From the NCBI GenBank assembly GCA_963729935.1, contig CAVSPW010000005.1:186001-250000 (forward strand): a stretch of 64,000 bases of DNA. The letters run 5' to 3'. Positions within the stretch are counted from its first letter, which is position 1; every line of letters starts with the position of its first letter. This document shows, one piece after another, positions 1 through 12,070 of the stretch. Under the pieces are notes generated by a model. That model was not told the DNA's origin, ran no database searches, and saw only the letters and a list, made by a program, of their open reading frames with translations. The translations under genes and the position numbers were made by a program. The DNA is from CAIKMD01 sp963729935. GTDB lineage: Bacteria; Pseudomonadota; Alphaproteobacteria; ATCC43930; CGMCC-115725.

Positions 1-118
1 CGCCGCGGGCGGCTCCGTCATGGTACAGCGATTTTGTGCGATTTTGGTGCTGGCGTCTATCCCATCCGGGACCCAGCTTCTTCCCATCGACGAGGATTAG
101 CGACAACGGAGATTCGCG

Positions 119-592
119 ATGGAAGAACGCTGCAATCCCTTCAAGACCGCACCCGAGGCCTATCGCGCGATGGCCGGGCTTCAGGCCTATGTCAGCGCCA
201 GCACGATCGAGAAGCCGCTTTTGGAGCTGGTCACGATCCGCGCCTCGCAGATCAATGGCTGCGCCTTCTGCCTGGCGATGCATGTCCGCGACGCGCACGA
301 AAAGGGCGAGAGCGGCGCGCGCCTGCACCTCCTCAATGCCTGGCGCGAGGCCCCGCTCTACAGCGCGCGCGAGCAGGCGGCGCTGGCCTGGACCGAGGCG
401 CTGACGCTCGTGGCCGACGGCCATGTCCCCGACGACGTCTATCGCGCCGCACGCGCGCAGTTCAGCGAGAAGGAGTTGGTGGACCTCAGCCTCGCGGTGG
501 TGGTGATCAATGGCTGGAACCGGATGATGGTGGCGTTCCGCCAGCCGCCCGAACTCACGCCCCCGCAAGCAGGTTTGACGAAAGCCGGGTGA
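119..592 (+). CDS. Carboxymuconolactone decarboxylase / AhpD-like alkylhydroperoxidase
   Basis: A 157-residue all-alpha protein of the CMD/AhpD family, whose members reduce peroxides through a redox-active CxxC pair or act as small lyases. The signature is visible: Cys48, Cys51 and His55 in the motif CAFCLAMH, preceded by the helix LLELVTIRASQINGC. A CGGAG stretch lies upstream of the ATG. Length is normal for single-domain members. It ends seven bases before the GTG of the PEP-mutase-like gene, so the two are probably co-transcribed. Peroxidase activity is inferred from the CxxC...H pattern; the physiological reductant and substrate cannot be read from sequence. Confidence 0.85.
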   Translation: MEERCNPFKTAPEAYRAMAGLQAYVSASTIEKPLLELVTIRASQINGCAFCLAMHVRDAHEKGESGARLHLLNAWREAPLYSAREQAALAWTEALTLVADGHVPDDVYRAARAQFSEKELVDLSLAVVVINGWNRMMVAFRQPPELTPPQAGLTKAG

Positions 593-599
593 AGCGACC

Positions 600-1430
600 G
601 TGAGCGACCAAGCACGGCTCGCGGAAGCCTTCCGCGCACGCCATCACCGCGCCCCGCCGCTTCTGCTCCCCAATGCCTGGGACGGCGCCAGCGCGCGCAT
701 TCTCGCAGCGGCGGGATTCGATATGATCGCGACCACGAGCGCCGGCATGGCCTGGGCGCTGGGCTATGCCGACGGAGAGGCCGCGCCCTGGAGCGACGTG
801 CTCGCGGCAACGCGGCGCGTCGTTCGCGCCGCGCGCGGCCGTCCGGTGACCGCCGACATCGAGGCGGGCTACGCGGCGACGCCCGATGCTCTGGCCGCGC
901 GCATGACCGAAGTGATCCGAACCGGCATTGTCGGCGTCAATCTCGAGGACGGCAGCCCCGGCGAGCCCGCGCGCGTCCTATCGCTCGACAAAGCGACCGT
1001 GCGGCTTCGTGCGGCGCGTGCCGCCGCCACCGCGGCTTGCGTGCCGATCGTGATCAATGCGCGGATCGATCTCTTTCTGCCAAGCCGCGGGCGCGACCTC
1101 TCGCGCTTTGACGAGGCGGTGGCGCGCGCACGCGCTTATCTCGCCGCCGGCGCCGATTGTCTTTACCCGATCGGCTTGAGCGCGCCCGAGGCGATCGCCC
1201 GCTTCGTCGCAGCTGTCGAGGCACCGGTGAACATCATGGCGCAAACGGGCGCGCCGCCGCTCCAGCAACTCGGAGAGCTCGGCGTTGCACGCATCAGCAC
1301 GGCGAGCGCCATTGCCGTCGCGGCCCTCGAAACGACTGAGCGCATCGCGCGAGAGCTTCACGCGACCGGGCGCTTCGATCGGCTCGACTCCCGGCTCACC
1401 TATCGCGACATTCAAAAGCTCTTTGCGTGA
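600..1430 (+). CDS. Isocitrate lyase / PEP phosphonomutase family protein
   Basis: A 276-residue TIM-barrel protein of the isocitrate lyase/PEP mutase superfamily, which makes or breaks C-C or C-P bonds next to a carboxylate with a bound Mg2+. Family landmarks are LPNAWDGASARILAAAGFD near residues 22-40, the metal-region motif TADIEAGYA, and GVNLEDG. The KKCGH loop of true isocitrate lyase is absent, so it belongs to the shorter uncharacterised branch close to 2-methylisocitrate lyase. Translation starts at GTG, close behind the AhpD-like gene. The exact substrate is unknown. Confidence 0.85.
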   Translation: MSDQARLAEAFRARHHRAPPLLLPNAWDGASARILAAAGFDMIATTSAGMAWALGYADGEAAPWSDVLAATRRVVRAARGRPVTADIEAGYAATPDALAARMTEVIRTGIVGVNLEDGSPGEPARVLSLDKATVRLRAARAAATAACVPIVINARIDLFLPSRGRDLSRFDEAVARARAYLAAGADCLYPIGLSAPEAIARFVAAVEAPVNIMAQTGAPPLQQLGELGVARISTASAIAVAALETTERIARELHATGRFDRLDSRLTYRDIQKLFA

Positions 1431-1541
1431 GCGGATGCAGGCCCGCCTGTCGCATGGGATCGTCAGTGCGAACGCGGCGAAGCAATCCAGCGAGGGCGGC
1501 CGCGCCGGATCGCTTCGCGAGACGGCTGCGAAACAATGCCC

Positions 1542-3107
1542 TCAGAAGTGAAGCTGCTTCACCTGCACGACGTTGGGCAGCGCGCAAACATGGGCGAGCA
1601 CGGCCTCGTTCAAATTCTGGTCGACCTGGACGAGGCAGATTGCGTCCTGCCCGGCGGCCTTGCGGCCGAGATGGAAGGTCGCGATGTTGATCCCGGCCTC
1701 GCCCAAGGTGCGCCCCAGACTGCCGATGAAGCCCGGCTTGTCCTGGTTGCGCACGAACAGCATGGTGGGCCCGAGCTCCGCTTCCATCGGGATCTCTTCG
1801 ATCTCGACGATGCGCGGCCTGTCGCCGCCGAAAAGCGTGCCGGAAACGCTGCGCTTCTTGTTCCCAGCGGTGACCGTCAGGCGGATCAGCGTTTGATAAT
1901 CGGACTCATTGGTGCTGCGTGTCTCGGCGACGGTGATGTTGCGCTCTTTGCAGATCACCGGCACGTTGACCATGTTGACGGTGTCGAGTTGCGGCCGCAG
2001 CAGCGCGGTGAGCGCGATCGCCGTCAGCGGCTTCACGTTCAACTCGGCGGCATGGCCCGAATAGGCGATTTCGACCGCGGTGAGGCCGACATCGGTGAGC
2101 TGGCCCGCGAAGCTGCCGAGTTCCTCGGCGAGCTTCAAATAGGGCTTCAAGCGCGCCGCGTCCTCGGCCGAGAGCGAGGGCATGTTGAGCGCGTTCACCA
2201 CCGCGCCGGTCATGAGATAATCCGCCATCTGCTCGGCGATCTGGAGCGCGACGTTCTCCTGTGCCTCGGTGGTGGAGGCGCCGAGATGCGGCGTCGCGAT
2301 CAAGCGCGGATGGCCGAAGAGGATATTCTCCTTGGCCGGCTCGACCGGAAAGACGTCGATGGCGGCGCCCGCGACCTGGCCGGAATCGAGCGCGGCCTTC
2401 AGATCCGCCTCGACGATCAGCCCGCCGCGCGCGCAATTGATGATGCGCACGCCCGGCTTCATCTTCGCGATCGCCTTGGCGTCGATGATGTTCTTCGTGG
2501 CGTCGGTCAAGGGCGTATGCAGGGTGATGAAATCGGCGCGGGCGAAGAGATCGTCGAGCTCGACCTTCTCGACGCCCAGCGCCACCGCGCGCTCCGGCGT
2601 CAAAAACGGATCATAGGCGACCACTTTCATTTTGAGGCCCAGCGCGCGGTCGGCGACGATCGAGCCGACATTGCCGCAGCCGATGATGCCCAGGGTCTTG
2701 GCCGTGAGCTCGACACCCATGAAGCGCGACTTCTCCCATTTTCCGGCCTGGGTCGAGCGGTCGGCCGCCGGCAGCTCGCGCGCCAGCGCCATCATCATCG
2801 CGATCGCATGCTCCGCGGTGGTGATCGAATTGCCGAAGGGCGTGTTCATCACCACGATGCCGCGCTGCGTCGCAGCCGGGATATCGATGTTGTCGACGCC
2901 GATGCCGGCGCGGCCGACGACCTTGAGGTTCTTGGCGGCTTCGAGCACGGGCTTCGTGACTTTCGTCGCCGAGCGCACCGCAAGCCCGTCGAAGCGCGCG
3001 ATTTCGCGCTTCAAATCTTCGGGGCTGAGCTTGGTGTTGACCTCGACCTCGACGCCCCGTTCTTTGAAGATCTCGACGGCGCGCGGGCTGAGCTCGTCGG
3101 AAATCAA
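1542..3107 (-). CDS. serA: D-3-phosphoglycerate dehydrogenase
   Basis: First enzyme of the phosphorylated serine pathway, oxidising 3-phosphoglycerate with NAD+. The 521-residue protein has the long architecture: substrate domain, NAD Rossmann domain with LGIIGCGNVGSIVADRA, catalytic Arg/Glu/His regions (NCARGG; ATPHLGAS), an intervening domain, and a C-terminal ACT domain (residues about 450-521, FVRNQDKPGFIGSLG). It lies directly downstream of serC on the same strand. The start is odd. The only in-frame initiator is TTG at 3107, while a well-placed ATG at 3121 behind a GGAG site is out of frame and soon meets a stop. The normal N-terminus would be restored by removing two bases (see findings). 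Confidence 0.95.
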   Translation of the reverse strand: MISDELSPRAVEIFKERGVEVEVNTKLSPEDLKREIARFDGLAVRSATKVTKPVLEAAKNLKVVGRAGIGVDNIDIPAATQRGIVVMNTPFGNSITTAEHAIAMMMALARELPAADRSTQAGKWEKSRFMGVELTAKTLGIIGCGNVGSIVADRALGLKMKVVAYDPFLTPERAVALGVEKVELDDLFARADFITLHTPLTDATKNIIDAKAIAKMKPGVRIINCARGGLIVEADLKAALDSGQVAGAAIDVFPVEPAKENILFGHPRLIATPHLGASTTEAQENVALQIAEQMADYLMTGAVVNALNMPSLSAEDAARLKPYLKLAEELGSFAGQLTDVGLTAVEIAYSGHAAELNVKPLTAIALTALLRPQLDTVNMVNVPVICKERNITVAETRSTNESDYQTLIRLTVTAGNKKRSVSGTLFGGDRPRIVEIEEIPMEAELGPTMLFVRNQDKPGFIGSLGRTLGEAGINIATFHLGRKAAGQDAICLVQVDQNLNEAVLAHVCALPNVVQVKQLHF

Positions 3108-3158
3108 GAACTTCTCGGCATGGCGAGACTCCGTCCGTTGGAAAGGCGTGAAAGGGAA

Positions 3159-4316
3159 TTAGGCGGCGGCGGCTTGGCGGGCTTCGGCGAAGGCCCAGTC
3201 GAGCCAGGGCAGAAGCGCTTCGACATCGCTGCGTTCGATCGTCGCCCCGCACCAGATGCGCAGGCCCGGCACCGCGTCGCGATGGCCGGCGATGTCGTAG
3301 GCGACGCCTTCGGCGTCGAGCAGCGCCTCGATCTTCTTCACCTGCGCCCATTGCTGGTCGGCGGGAAGACGGTCGAATCCGTCGGCGACGATTTTGAGGC
3401 AGACCGAGGTGCAGGAGCGGATCTTCGGATCGGCGACGAGGAAGTCGACCCAATTGGTGCGCTCGACCCAGGAGGCGATCGCGGCGAGATTGCCCTCGCA
3501 GCGCGCGCGCAAGGCCGGCAAGCCGCCCAGCGACTCCGCCCATTTCAAACTGTCGATCGCGTCTTCGAGCGCGAGCATCGACGGCGTGTTGATGGTCTCT
3601 TCCTTGAAGATGCCTTCGCTGAATTTGCCCTTGCTGGTCATGCGGAAGATCTTCGGCAGGGGCCAGGGCGGCGTGTAGCTCTCGAGCCGCTCGATCGCGC
3701 GCGGGCTCAAGGCGAGCATGCCATGCGCCGCCTCGCCGCCCAGCACTTTCTGCCAGGACCAGGTGACGACGTCGAGCTTCTCCCAAGGAAGATCCATGGC
3801 GAAGACGCCCGAGGTCGCGTCGCAGATCATCAGCCCCTTGCGGGCGGGCTTGATCCAGTCGCCATTCGGAATGCGCGCGCCGGAGGTCGTCCCGTTCCAG
3901 GGGAAGACCACGTCGCGGTCGCAATCGACCTGCGCGAGATCGGGGATCTGCCCATAGGGTGCGCGCATGACGCGCAGATCCTTAATCTTCAGCTGCTTCT
4001 CGATATCGGTGACCCAGCCTTCGCCGAAGCTCTCCCAGGTGAGCGCATCGACGCCGCGCTGGCCCAAAAGCGACCACAGCGCCATCTCGACGGCACCGGT
4101 ATCGGAGGCCGGCACGATGCCGAGCCGGTAATCCTTGGGCACGCCCAAGAGCGTGCGCGAGCGGTCGACCGCCTCCTTGAGGCGCGCCTTACCGGGTTTC
4201 GAACGGTGGGAGCGGCCCAAAAGCGCTTTTTCGAGCGCCGCCAGCGAATAGCCGGGGCGTTTGGCACAGGGACCGGAAGAGAAATTGGGGCAGGCAGGCC
4301 GGCGGGTCGGCTTCAT
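3159..4316 (-). CDS. serC: Phosphoserine aminotransferase
   Basis: PLP enzyme converting 3-phosphohydroxypyruvate and glutamate to phosphoserine, the step after SerA. The 385-residue protein has the alphaproteobacterial start MKPTRRPACPNFSSGPCAKRPG and the Schiff-base region VVTWSWQKVLGGEAAHG, in which the Lys is the expected PLP ligand. It precedes serA on the same strand with a gap of about 50 bases, so both steps form one operon. The ATG is preceded by two consecutive hairpins, the nearer one containing the ribosome binding site, which suggests leader-mediated control. Confidence 0.95.
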   Translation of the reverse strand: MKPTRRPACPNFSSGPCAKRPGYSLAALEKALLGRSHRSKPGKARLKEAVDRSRTLLGVPKDYRLGIVPASDTGAVEMALWSLLGQRGVDALTWESFGEGWVTDIEKQLKIKDLRVMRAPYGQIPDLAQVDCDRDVVFPWNGTTSGARIPNGDWIKPARKGLMICDATSGVFAMDLPWEKLDVVTWSWQKVLGGEAAHGMLALSPRAIERLESYTPPWPLPKIFRMTSKGKFSEGIFKEETINTPSMLALEDAIDSLKWAESLGGLPALRARCEGNLAAIASWVERTNWVDFLVADPKIRSCTSVCLKIVADGFDRLPADQQWAQVKKIEALLDAEGVAYDIAGHRDAVPGLRIWCGATIERSDVEALLPWLDWAFAEARQAAAA

Positions 4317-4317
4317 G

Positions 4318-4361
4318 AAAGCTATTCCTTACAGAATAGATGCGCCCCGTTGGGGGGGCGT
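4318..4361 (-). promoter_or_regulatory. Candidate serC leader RNA (two tandem hairpins over the ribosome binding site)
   Basis: Read on the minus strand, the bases just before the serC ATG form a GC hairpin (arms 4355-4360 and 4343-4348, loop 4349-4354) followed by an A/T-rich hairpin (arms 4334-4339 and 4322-4327, loop 4328-4333). The Shine-Dalgarno AAGGA (4326-4330) lies partly in the second hairpin, so folding would mask it. A conserved serC leader motif is known from alphaproteobacteria; this sequence is in the right place, but I cannot run the covariance model. Confidence 0.6.
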
Positions 4362-4426
4362 GTCCCGCCGCAGAAACTACGGGGATGGCCGGTGCAGGTC
4401 AACAGCGCAGACCGTGACAACATGTC

Positions 4427-4696
4427 TCAGCGCCAAGGACGCGCGAGCGCCGAGCGCGCCAGCCCCCAGAGACTGACGGCGGCCCAGCTCGCCTCGATCA
4501 TCGCGGCCGGCCCGTTCCATTGTACGGAAAGCGAGACCAGGATGAGGCACGATCCGACCAGATTGGCCAGCGGAAACCGCCAATCCCGCGAGCTGAGCCA
4601 GCGCTGCTGATTGGCGAAGTAGGCGGCAAGCAGCAACGCGACGCCAATCAGACCGGCCAAGGTCGGGATGTCATACGTCATCGCGGCGCTATTCAT
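4427..4696 (-). CDS. Small three-TM membrane protein (CBU_0592-like)
   Basis: An 89-residue hydrophobic protein with three predicted membrane segments: TLAGLIGVALLLAAYFA, FPLANLVGSCLILVSLSVQW and MIEASWAAVSLWGLARS. The last segment, with its N-terminal Glu, Ser and Trp, resembles the short CBU_0592-type family of unknown function. Two starts are possible (4696 or the ATG at 4681, MTYDIPT); neither has a convincing Shine-Dalgarno site. It lies 24 bases after the end of the Pro/Ala-rich exported protein and may share its transcript. Confidence 0.7.
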   Translation of the reverse strand: MNSAAMTYDIPTLAGLIGVALLLAAYFANQQRWLSSRDWRFPLANLVGSCLILVSLSVQWNGPAAMIEASWAAVSLWGLARSALARPWR

Positions 4697-4719
4697 CGCC
4701 GCCCGCCGCGCCGCCGAGC

Positions 4720-6291
4720 CTATCGCTCCGCTCCGCCGCCCGCCGGAAAGCCGATCTGGAAGGACAGGCCGAGAAACCAGCTCCCCTGATCCGCGGTCTT
4801 CACGCAGGTTTGCCCGGCGGCGCAGAACGCGGCCTGGAAATTGGTATCGCCGAAAATATATCCGCCCGAGAATTTGAGTTCCTGCGAATCCGCCGGAAGG
4901 AAACCGAGCAGCGGGGCATGCTGCGTGATCGCCGCATTGAGGAAGGGACGCACGGTCACCCCGGAATGCTCGTCGGTTTGAGTCGTAGTGCCGTTGGCGA
5001 TCGTCGCCGTCTCTTTGACGTTATTGATCCACACGCCGGTACCAAGGCTCGCATGCGTCCCGTCGATCAGGGGCACGCCCATGAAAAAGCGCGGCATGAT
5101 GACGGGCCACATATTGGTTTGACCGAGTTTGAGCGTATAGCCCCCACTCGTCGCCGCCGAGGCCACCGAATCGCCGCTCGCCGGCGCGCCAAGGAAGATC
5201 GAGCCGCCGAGGCTGGGGGTCAGGGGCAAGGCCGTCAGCGGCGCGGAGGTCCAAGAGCCGACCAATCCGGGGATCACGCGCGAGGAAGAATTGGTGACGC
5301 TCCCGGCCCCGGCGAGCGAGCCGCTTGCCGTCGATTGCAAGCTGGGAAACTCGACGAGGGTTTGCAGACCTAGGCCGAATTGCGATCCAGAAAACGGCGC
5401 GCTAGGCGGCGGGTTGCGCGTTTCGGTCGGAACGATCGGCGCGACCGGCGGCGGCGTTTGGGCGAGGAGCGAGGTTGGCGGCCTCGCCGTCGGCGTCACG
5501 GTCGACGCGACCTGATAAGCCGCCGCGTCTTCGGCCGCGGCGGATCGAGCCGCCGGAACCGGAGCCTTTAAGTGTATGGCCGAATGTTTGTGCGCGATGC
5601 CGGGCGGCTTGGCCGGCTGATCCGCGGGCTGCGGCGGGGACGTGTCGGCCGAAGCAACCGCGCTCCGGGTATCGGATGCGGGGACCGCCGCCGGGGCACC
5701 GGTGCTCCCGCCCGCCGCCGCGCTCGCGACGCTGGTCTCGTCGCTCCGGGCCGGCGGCGTCGGCGCGGGCGCGACGGATTCGACCGAAGCCGGCGCCGTC
5801 GCGGTTTGGGCCAAGGTCGCGTTCAGGTTGGGAAAGGCGCGACCCTCGACAGCCGTGACCGAGGCCGGCGCTTGGTCCGGCGGCGCGGCACTTTGGGCTT
5901 GGGCGTCGGCTTCCACCGGCGTGTCGTTCCGCGCCGTATCGCCCGGAACGGGGACATCGCCGGCCAGTTGGCTCGCGGCCGGCTGCTCGCTGCCGCCCGG
6001 CGCCGGGATCGGCACCGCAGTTGGCGCCGCGCTCGCCGCCGCGTCGTCGGGCGTCGCGGGATTGGGCGCCGTCGCGACAGGCTCAGGCGCGGCAGAAACA
6101 TCAAGATCCCTCGCCGGCGTCACCGACGAGGTTTGGACCAAGGCCGATTGCAGATCGTCGCCGGCGAAATCGAACAGAACCAATCCGCCAGCCAAGGCCA
6201 ACACCAAAAACAAACAGGAAAGTTTCAACAGCCGCAGACGCATCCGCCCATTCCCACCCGATGCCGGAGCGTCTGCATGACGCGGCGCCAC
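4720..6291 (-). CDS. Hypothetical Pro/Ala-rich membrane-anchored protein with beta-rich C-terminus
   Basis: I do not recognise this protein. It is up to 523 residues. A start at 6243 (MRLRLLKLSCLFLVLALAGG) would begin directly with a membrane anchor or signal segment and may be preferable. Residues about 45-300 are low-complexity Ala/Pro/Ser/Thr, typical of a periplasm-spanning linker. The C-terminal 220 residues are Gly-, Ser- and aromatic-rich with alternating hydrophobics (FSGGYIFGDTNFQAAF, SWFLGLSFQIGFPAGG), like an outer-membrane barrel or beta-domain. Two Cys near the end (FCAAGQTC) could form a disulfide. It is followed closely by the small membrane gene at 4427. Confidence 0.6.
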   Translation of the reverse strand: MAPRHADAPASGGNGRMRLRLLKLSCLFLVLALAGGLVLFDFAGDDLQSALVQTSSVTPARDLDVSAAPEPVATAPNPATPDDAAASAAPTAVPIPAPGGSEQPAASQLAGDVPVPGDTARNDTPVEADAQAQSAAPPDQAPASVTAVEGRAFPNLNATLAQTATAPASVESVAPAPTPPARSDETSVASAAAGGSTGAPAAVPASDTRSAVASADTSPPQPADQPAKPPGIAHKHSAIHLKAPVPAARSAAAEDAAAYQVASTVTPTARPPTSLLAQTPPPVAPIVPTETRNPPPSAPFSGSQFGLGLQTLVEFPSLQSTASGSLAGAGSVTNSSSRVIPGLVGSWTSAPLTALPLTPSLGGSIFLGAPASGDSVASAATSGGYTLKLGQTNMWPVIMPRFFMGVPLIDGTHASLGTGVWINNVKETATIANGTTTQTDEHSGVTVRPFLNAAITQHAPLLGFLPADSQELKFSGGYIFGDTNFQAAFCAAGQTCVKTADQGSWFLGLSFQIGFPAGGGAER

Positions 6292-6470
6292 GCTCCGTTT
6301 TCAGAATCGCAACGCGACTCGGGTTTTGTCCAGTGCGACTCGAGCGAGGGTGAGCAAAGCCGCTGCTTTCGTGGGCTTAGCAGCGTGATCGAACGCGCCG
6401 CGATCGATCCTTCGGCGCGAATTCCCGGCGAGTCGCGCGCGCCTCGTTGCGAGTCGCCAGGACGCCGCGA

Positions 6471-7490
6471 TTATTTGACGTATTGATTGTCGATGAGCGG
6501 CTTGTAGTCGGAGAGTTTCTCCGCCGGCTTGATGAAGCCGGCAGCCTCGTTCATGTTGTCGCTATTCGCGAGGTCCTCGATCGTCGTGATCGGTTTCGCG
6601 TCCGTCATCGCCTTCACGGTCTGATAGGCGGCTTCGAGCACCTTGTCGCTATAGGTGCCGAAATGCGCCTTCATGGCCTTGAGCGCGGTCTTCGGATCGT
6701 TGCGGATGATCTGCGTCGCCTCGAAGAGGCCGTGCACCATCTTGGTGCAGATGTCCTTGTGCGCCGGGCAATAATCCGCGCGCGACAGCAGCAGCGCCGC
6801 CGAGACCGGCGAGTATTCCTTGGGCTCGCCGATGCGCGAATCCGAGACCAAAACCCCCGTGCCGTCGAGCAGCACCTGCTCGACGAAGGGCGGGCTGTTC
6901 GAGAAGCCATCGATCTTCTTGGCGGCGAAGGCCGCCATGAATTCGGGTGGCTGCATCGCCGCCGCCACGACATCTTCCGGCGCGAATCCGGCATCCCTCG
7001 CGACGACCTTCAAGACGATATCGGGAATGGCACCGGCGCCGCCCACGGCGAAAATATGGCCCTTCAGGACTTTGCCGCGCACGGAAAGCGGCGCCTTGGG
7101 ATCGAAATGCGCCGCGTCGGCGATCTCCTTGCGCACGACGATCGACTGGCCCGACTGGTTGATCGCGGTCAAGAGCGCGACGAGCTTTTGCCCGCGCGCA
7201 TTGGCGCGGGTGATCGAGGGACCCGAGGACATCGAGAAATCCGCCGAGCCCGATATCACCGCGTTCATGGAGCCGATGCCGATGATATAGAGGATTTTGA
7301 CGTCGAGTCCCTGCTTCTGCCAGAGATGTTCGTCGTCTGCGATGTATTGCGAGAGGAACAGCATGTTCCGGCCCGGGATCGCGAGATTGGCGTGCTCTTG
7401 CGCGCCGGCCGCCGTCGATGCCAGCGCCGCAAGGCCGCACAGCGCGGCCCCCATCATCATGCGCGCGCCGCAATCCTTCGCCTTCTTCAT
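6471..7490 (-). CDS. NMT1/THI5-like ABC transporter substrate-binding protein
   Basis: A 339-residue periplasmic binding protein. The ATG at 7490 is chosen because GGAGGAAA lies just upstream and it begins a clear signal peptide (MKKAKDCGARMMMGAALCGL, cleaved near AAGAQE). The mature part has the SsuA/THI5 fold pattern: FLSQYIADDEHLWQKQGLDV, GSADFSMSSG, and KIDGFSNSPPF. No permease or ATPase gene is adjacent. It follows thiD on the same strand, hinting at a pyrimidine-type ligand, but that is weak because a close paralogue lies at 57.6 kb in an unrelated setting. The ligand is unknown. Confidence 0.85.
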   Translation of the reverse strand: MKKAKDCGARMMMGAALCGLAALASTAAGAQEHANLAIPGRNMLFLSQYIADDEHLWQKQGLDVKILYIIGIGSMNAVISGSADFSMSSGPSITRANARGQKLVALLTAINQSGQSIVVRKEIADAAHFDPKAPLSVRGKVLKGHIFAVGGAGAIPDIVLKVVARDAGFAPEDVVAAAMQPPEFMAAFAAKKIDGFSNSPPFVEQVLLDGTGVLVSDSRIGEPKEYSPVSAALLLSRADYCPAHKDICTKMVHGLFEATQIIRNDPKTALKAMKAHFGTYSDKVLEAAYQTVKAMTDAKPITTIEDLANSDNMNEAAGFIKPAEKLSDYKPLIDNQYVK

Positions 7491-7601
7491 CGCTTTCCTC
7501 CCCGTATGACCTTGCGCCGGTCGCCAAATCCGGCGCCCGATCTTGGGTGCCAGTGTCTCCGTTTCAGCTTCGATGGTCAATCGAAACGCGGCAGCGTGCG
7601 C

Positions 7602-8392
7602 TCAACGCTCGAGGATCCAGGCGTGATTGAGCGGTCCATGGCCGCGCCCCAGGCCCGGCGCGGTGCGGATGGCCTCCTGGACAAAGCCGTGCGCGCGTTC
7701 GACCGCCGGCCTCAAGGCGAGGCCTTGTGCCAATCCGGCCGCGATCCCCGAGGCCAAGGTACAGCCGGTGCCGTGGGTATTGCGCGTTGCGATCCGCGGC
7801 GCCTCGATCACGAAGCTTTCGCCCGTCGCGCTGACCACGAGATCGCGCAAGATCTCGCCGGGCAGGTGTCCGCCCTTCACCATCGCCGCCTTGGCGCCCA
7901 TGCGCAGCAACGCATCGGCCGCGCGGCGCATGCCATCGAGATCGGCCACGCGCCCTCCGGTCAGCGCCTCGGCCTCGGGCGCGTTGGGCGTCACGATCGC
8001 GGCGCGCGCGATGAGGCGCTCCAGCGCATCGAGAGCGCGGGGATCGAGAAGCCGCGCACCGGTCGAGGCGATCATCACCGGATCGACCACCAGCGCGACA
8101 TCGGGCGCGCCGCGCTCGAGCGCATCGGCCGCCGCCTCGATCACGCCGTGATCGAGCAGCATGCCGGTCTTGATGCAATCGGCGCCGATATCGCCGAGCA
8201 CGGACACGATCTGCTGCTTCACGAAATCGGGCGCGACCGGTAAGATGCCCTGCACGCCCACCGTATTCTGTGCGGTGAGCGCCGTGATCGCGGTCGCGGC
8301 GTAGCCGCCAAGCGCCGTCACCGTCTTGATATCCGCCTGGATGCCCGCGCCGCCGCCTGAATCCGAGCCCGCGATGATCAGCACGCGGCCTT

Positions 8393-8396
<4 letters not shown>
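7602..8396 (-). CDS. thiD: Hydroxymethylpyrimidine / phosphomethylpyrimidine kinase
   Basis: Phosphorylates HMP and HMP-P in thiamine pyrophosphate synthesis. The 264-residue ribokinase-fold protein begins MKGRVLIIAGSDSGGGAGIQ, the ThiD substrate motif, followed by ITALTAQNTVGVQ. The anion-hole and ATP region near the C-terminus reads NTHGTGCTLASGIAAGLAQG. Its ATG overlaps the glmM stop in an ATGA arrangement, so translation is coupled to glmM. No TPP riboswitch was seen. Confidence 0.95.
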
Positions 8397-9775
<1,379 letters not shown>

Positions 9776-9969
9776 GCGTATCCGGAATTCTAGGCCGTCG
9801 CTGGTTCAGATTGAATCGCGATCATGCTCTCGGTTGCTCTTTGGTCGCATCGTCCGTGGCGAAGCGACTTCGACTTCGCCGGGTAATGTTCTGGCGCCAA
9901 ATTGGACCGGACAGGGTCAACAAAGAGTTAAGTGCCAGCTCCGCTGCAATCAGAGCCTATGTCCGCCCA

Positions 9970-10004
9970 AAAAACAACCGCCGTCCGAAGCCTGGACGGC
10001 GGTT
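9970..10004 (-). terminator. Rho-independent terminator after ftsH
   Basis: On the minus strand an 11-bp perfect stem (9994-10004 with 9976-9986, 7-base loop) is followed by GTTTTTTG. It lies about 35 bases beyond the ftsH stop and should end the ftsH transcript before glmM. Confidence 0.85.
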
Positions 10005-10039
10005 GGAGAACGAAGTCGGGCATCGCAACGCTTCGCGGT

Positions 10040-11974
<1,935 letters not shown>

Positions 11975-12070
11975 GTCCGAAGCCTTTCCGCGCCGAGCCC
12001 TAAATCCGTTAACGCGGCGACACCCCTTATGGGCCGCCGCACCTCACTATTAGATAGGAAGCGCGCAAGA

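Noticed and set aside
1..21. Possible start of a minus-strand gene (ATG at 19-21 reading off the left edge)
   Set aside because: Only seven codons are inside the window and no ribosome binding site is visible, so it cannot be supported.
1536..4610. An open frame of 1024 codons on the plus strand
   Set aside because: It runs antisense to serA and serC, has a composition dominated by Arg, Asp, Gly and Ala, and shows no domain. High GC and codon bias of the real genes explain it.
7491..7601. TPP riboswitch near thiD
   Set aside because: The conserved CUGAGA and GAGGG-type elements were not seen here or upstream of glmM.
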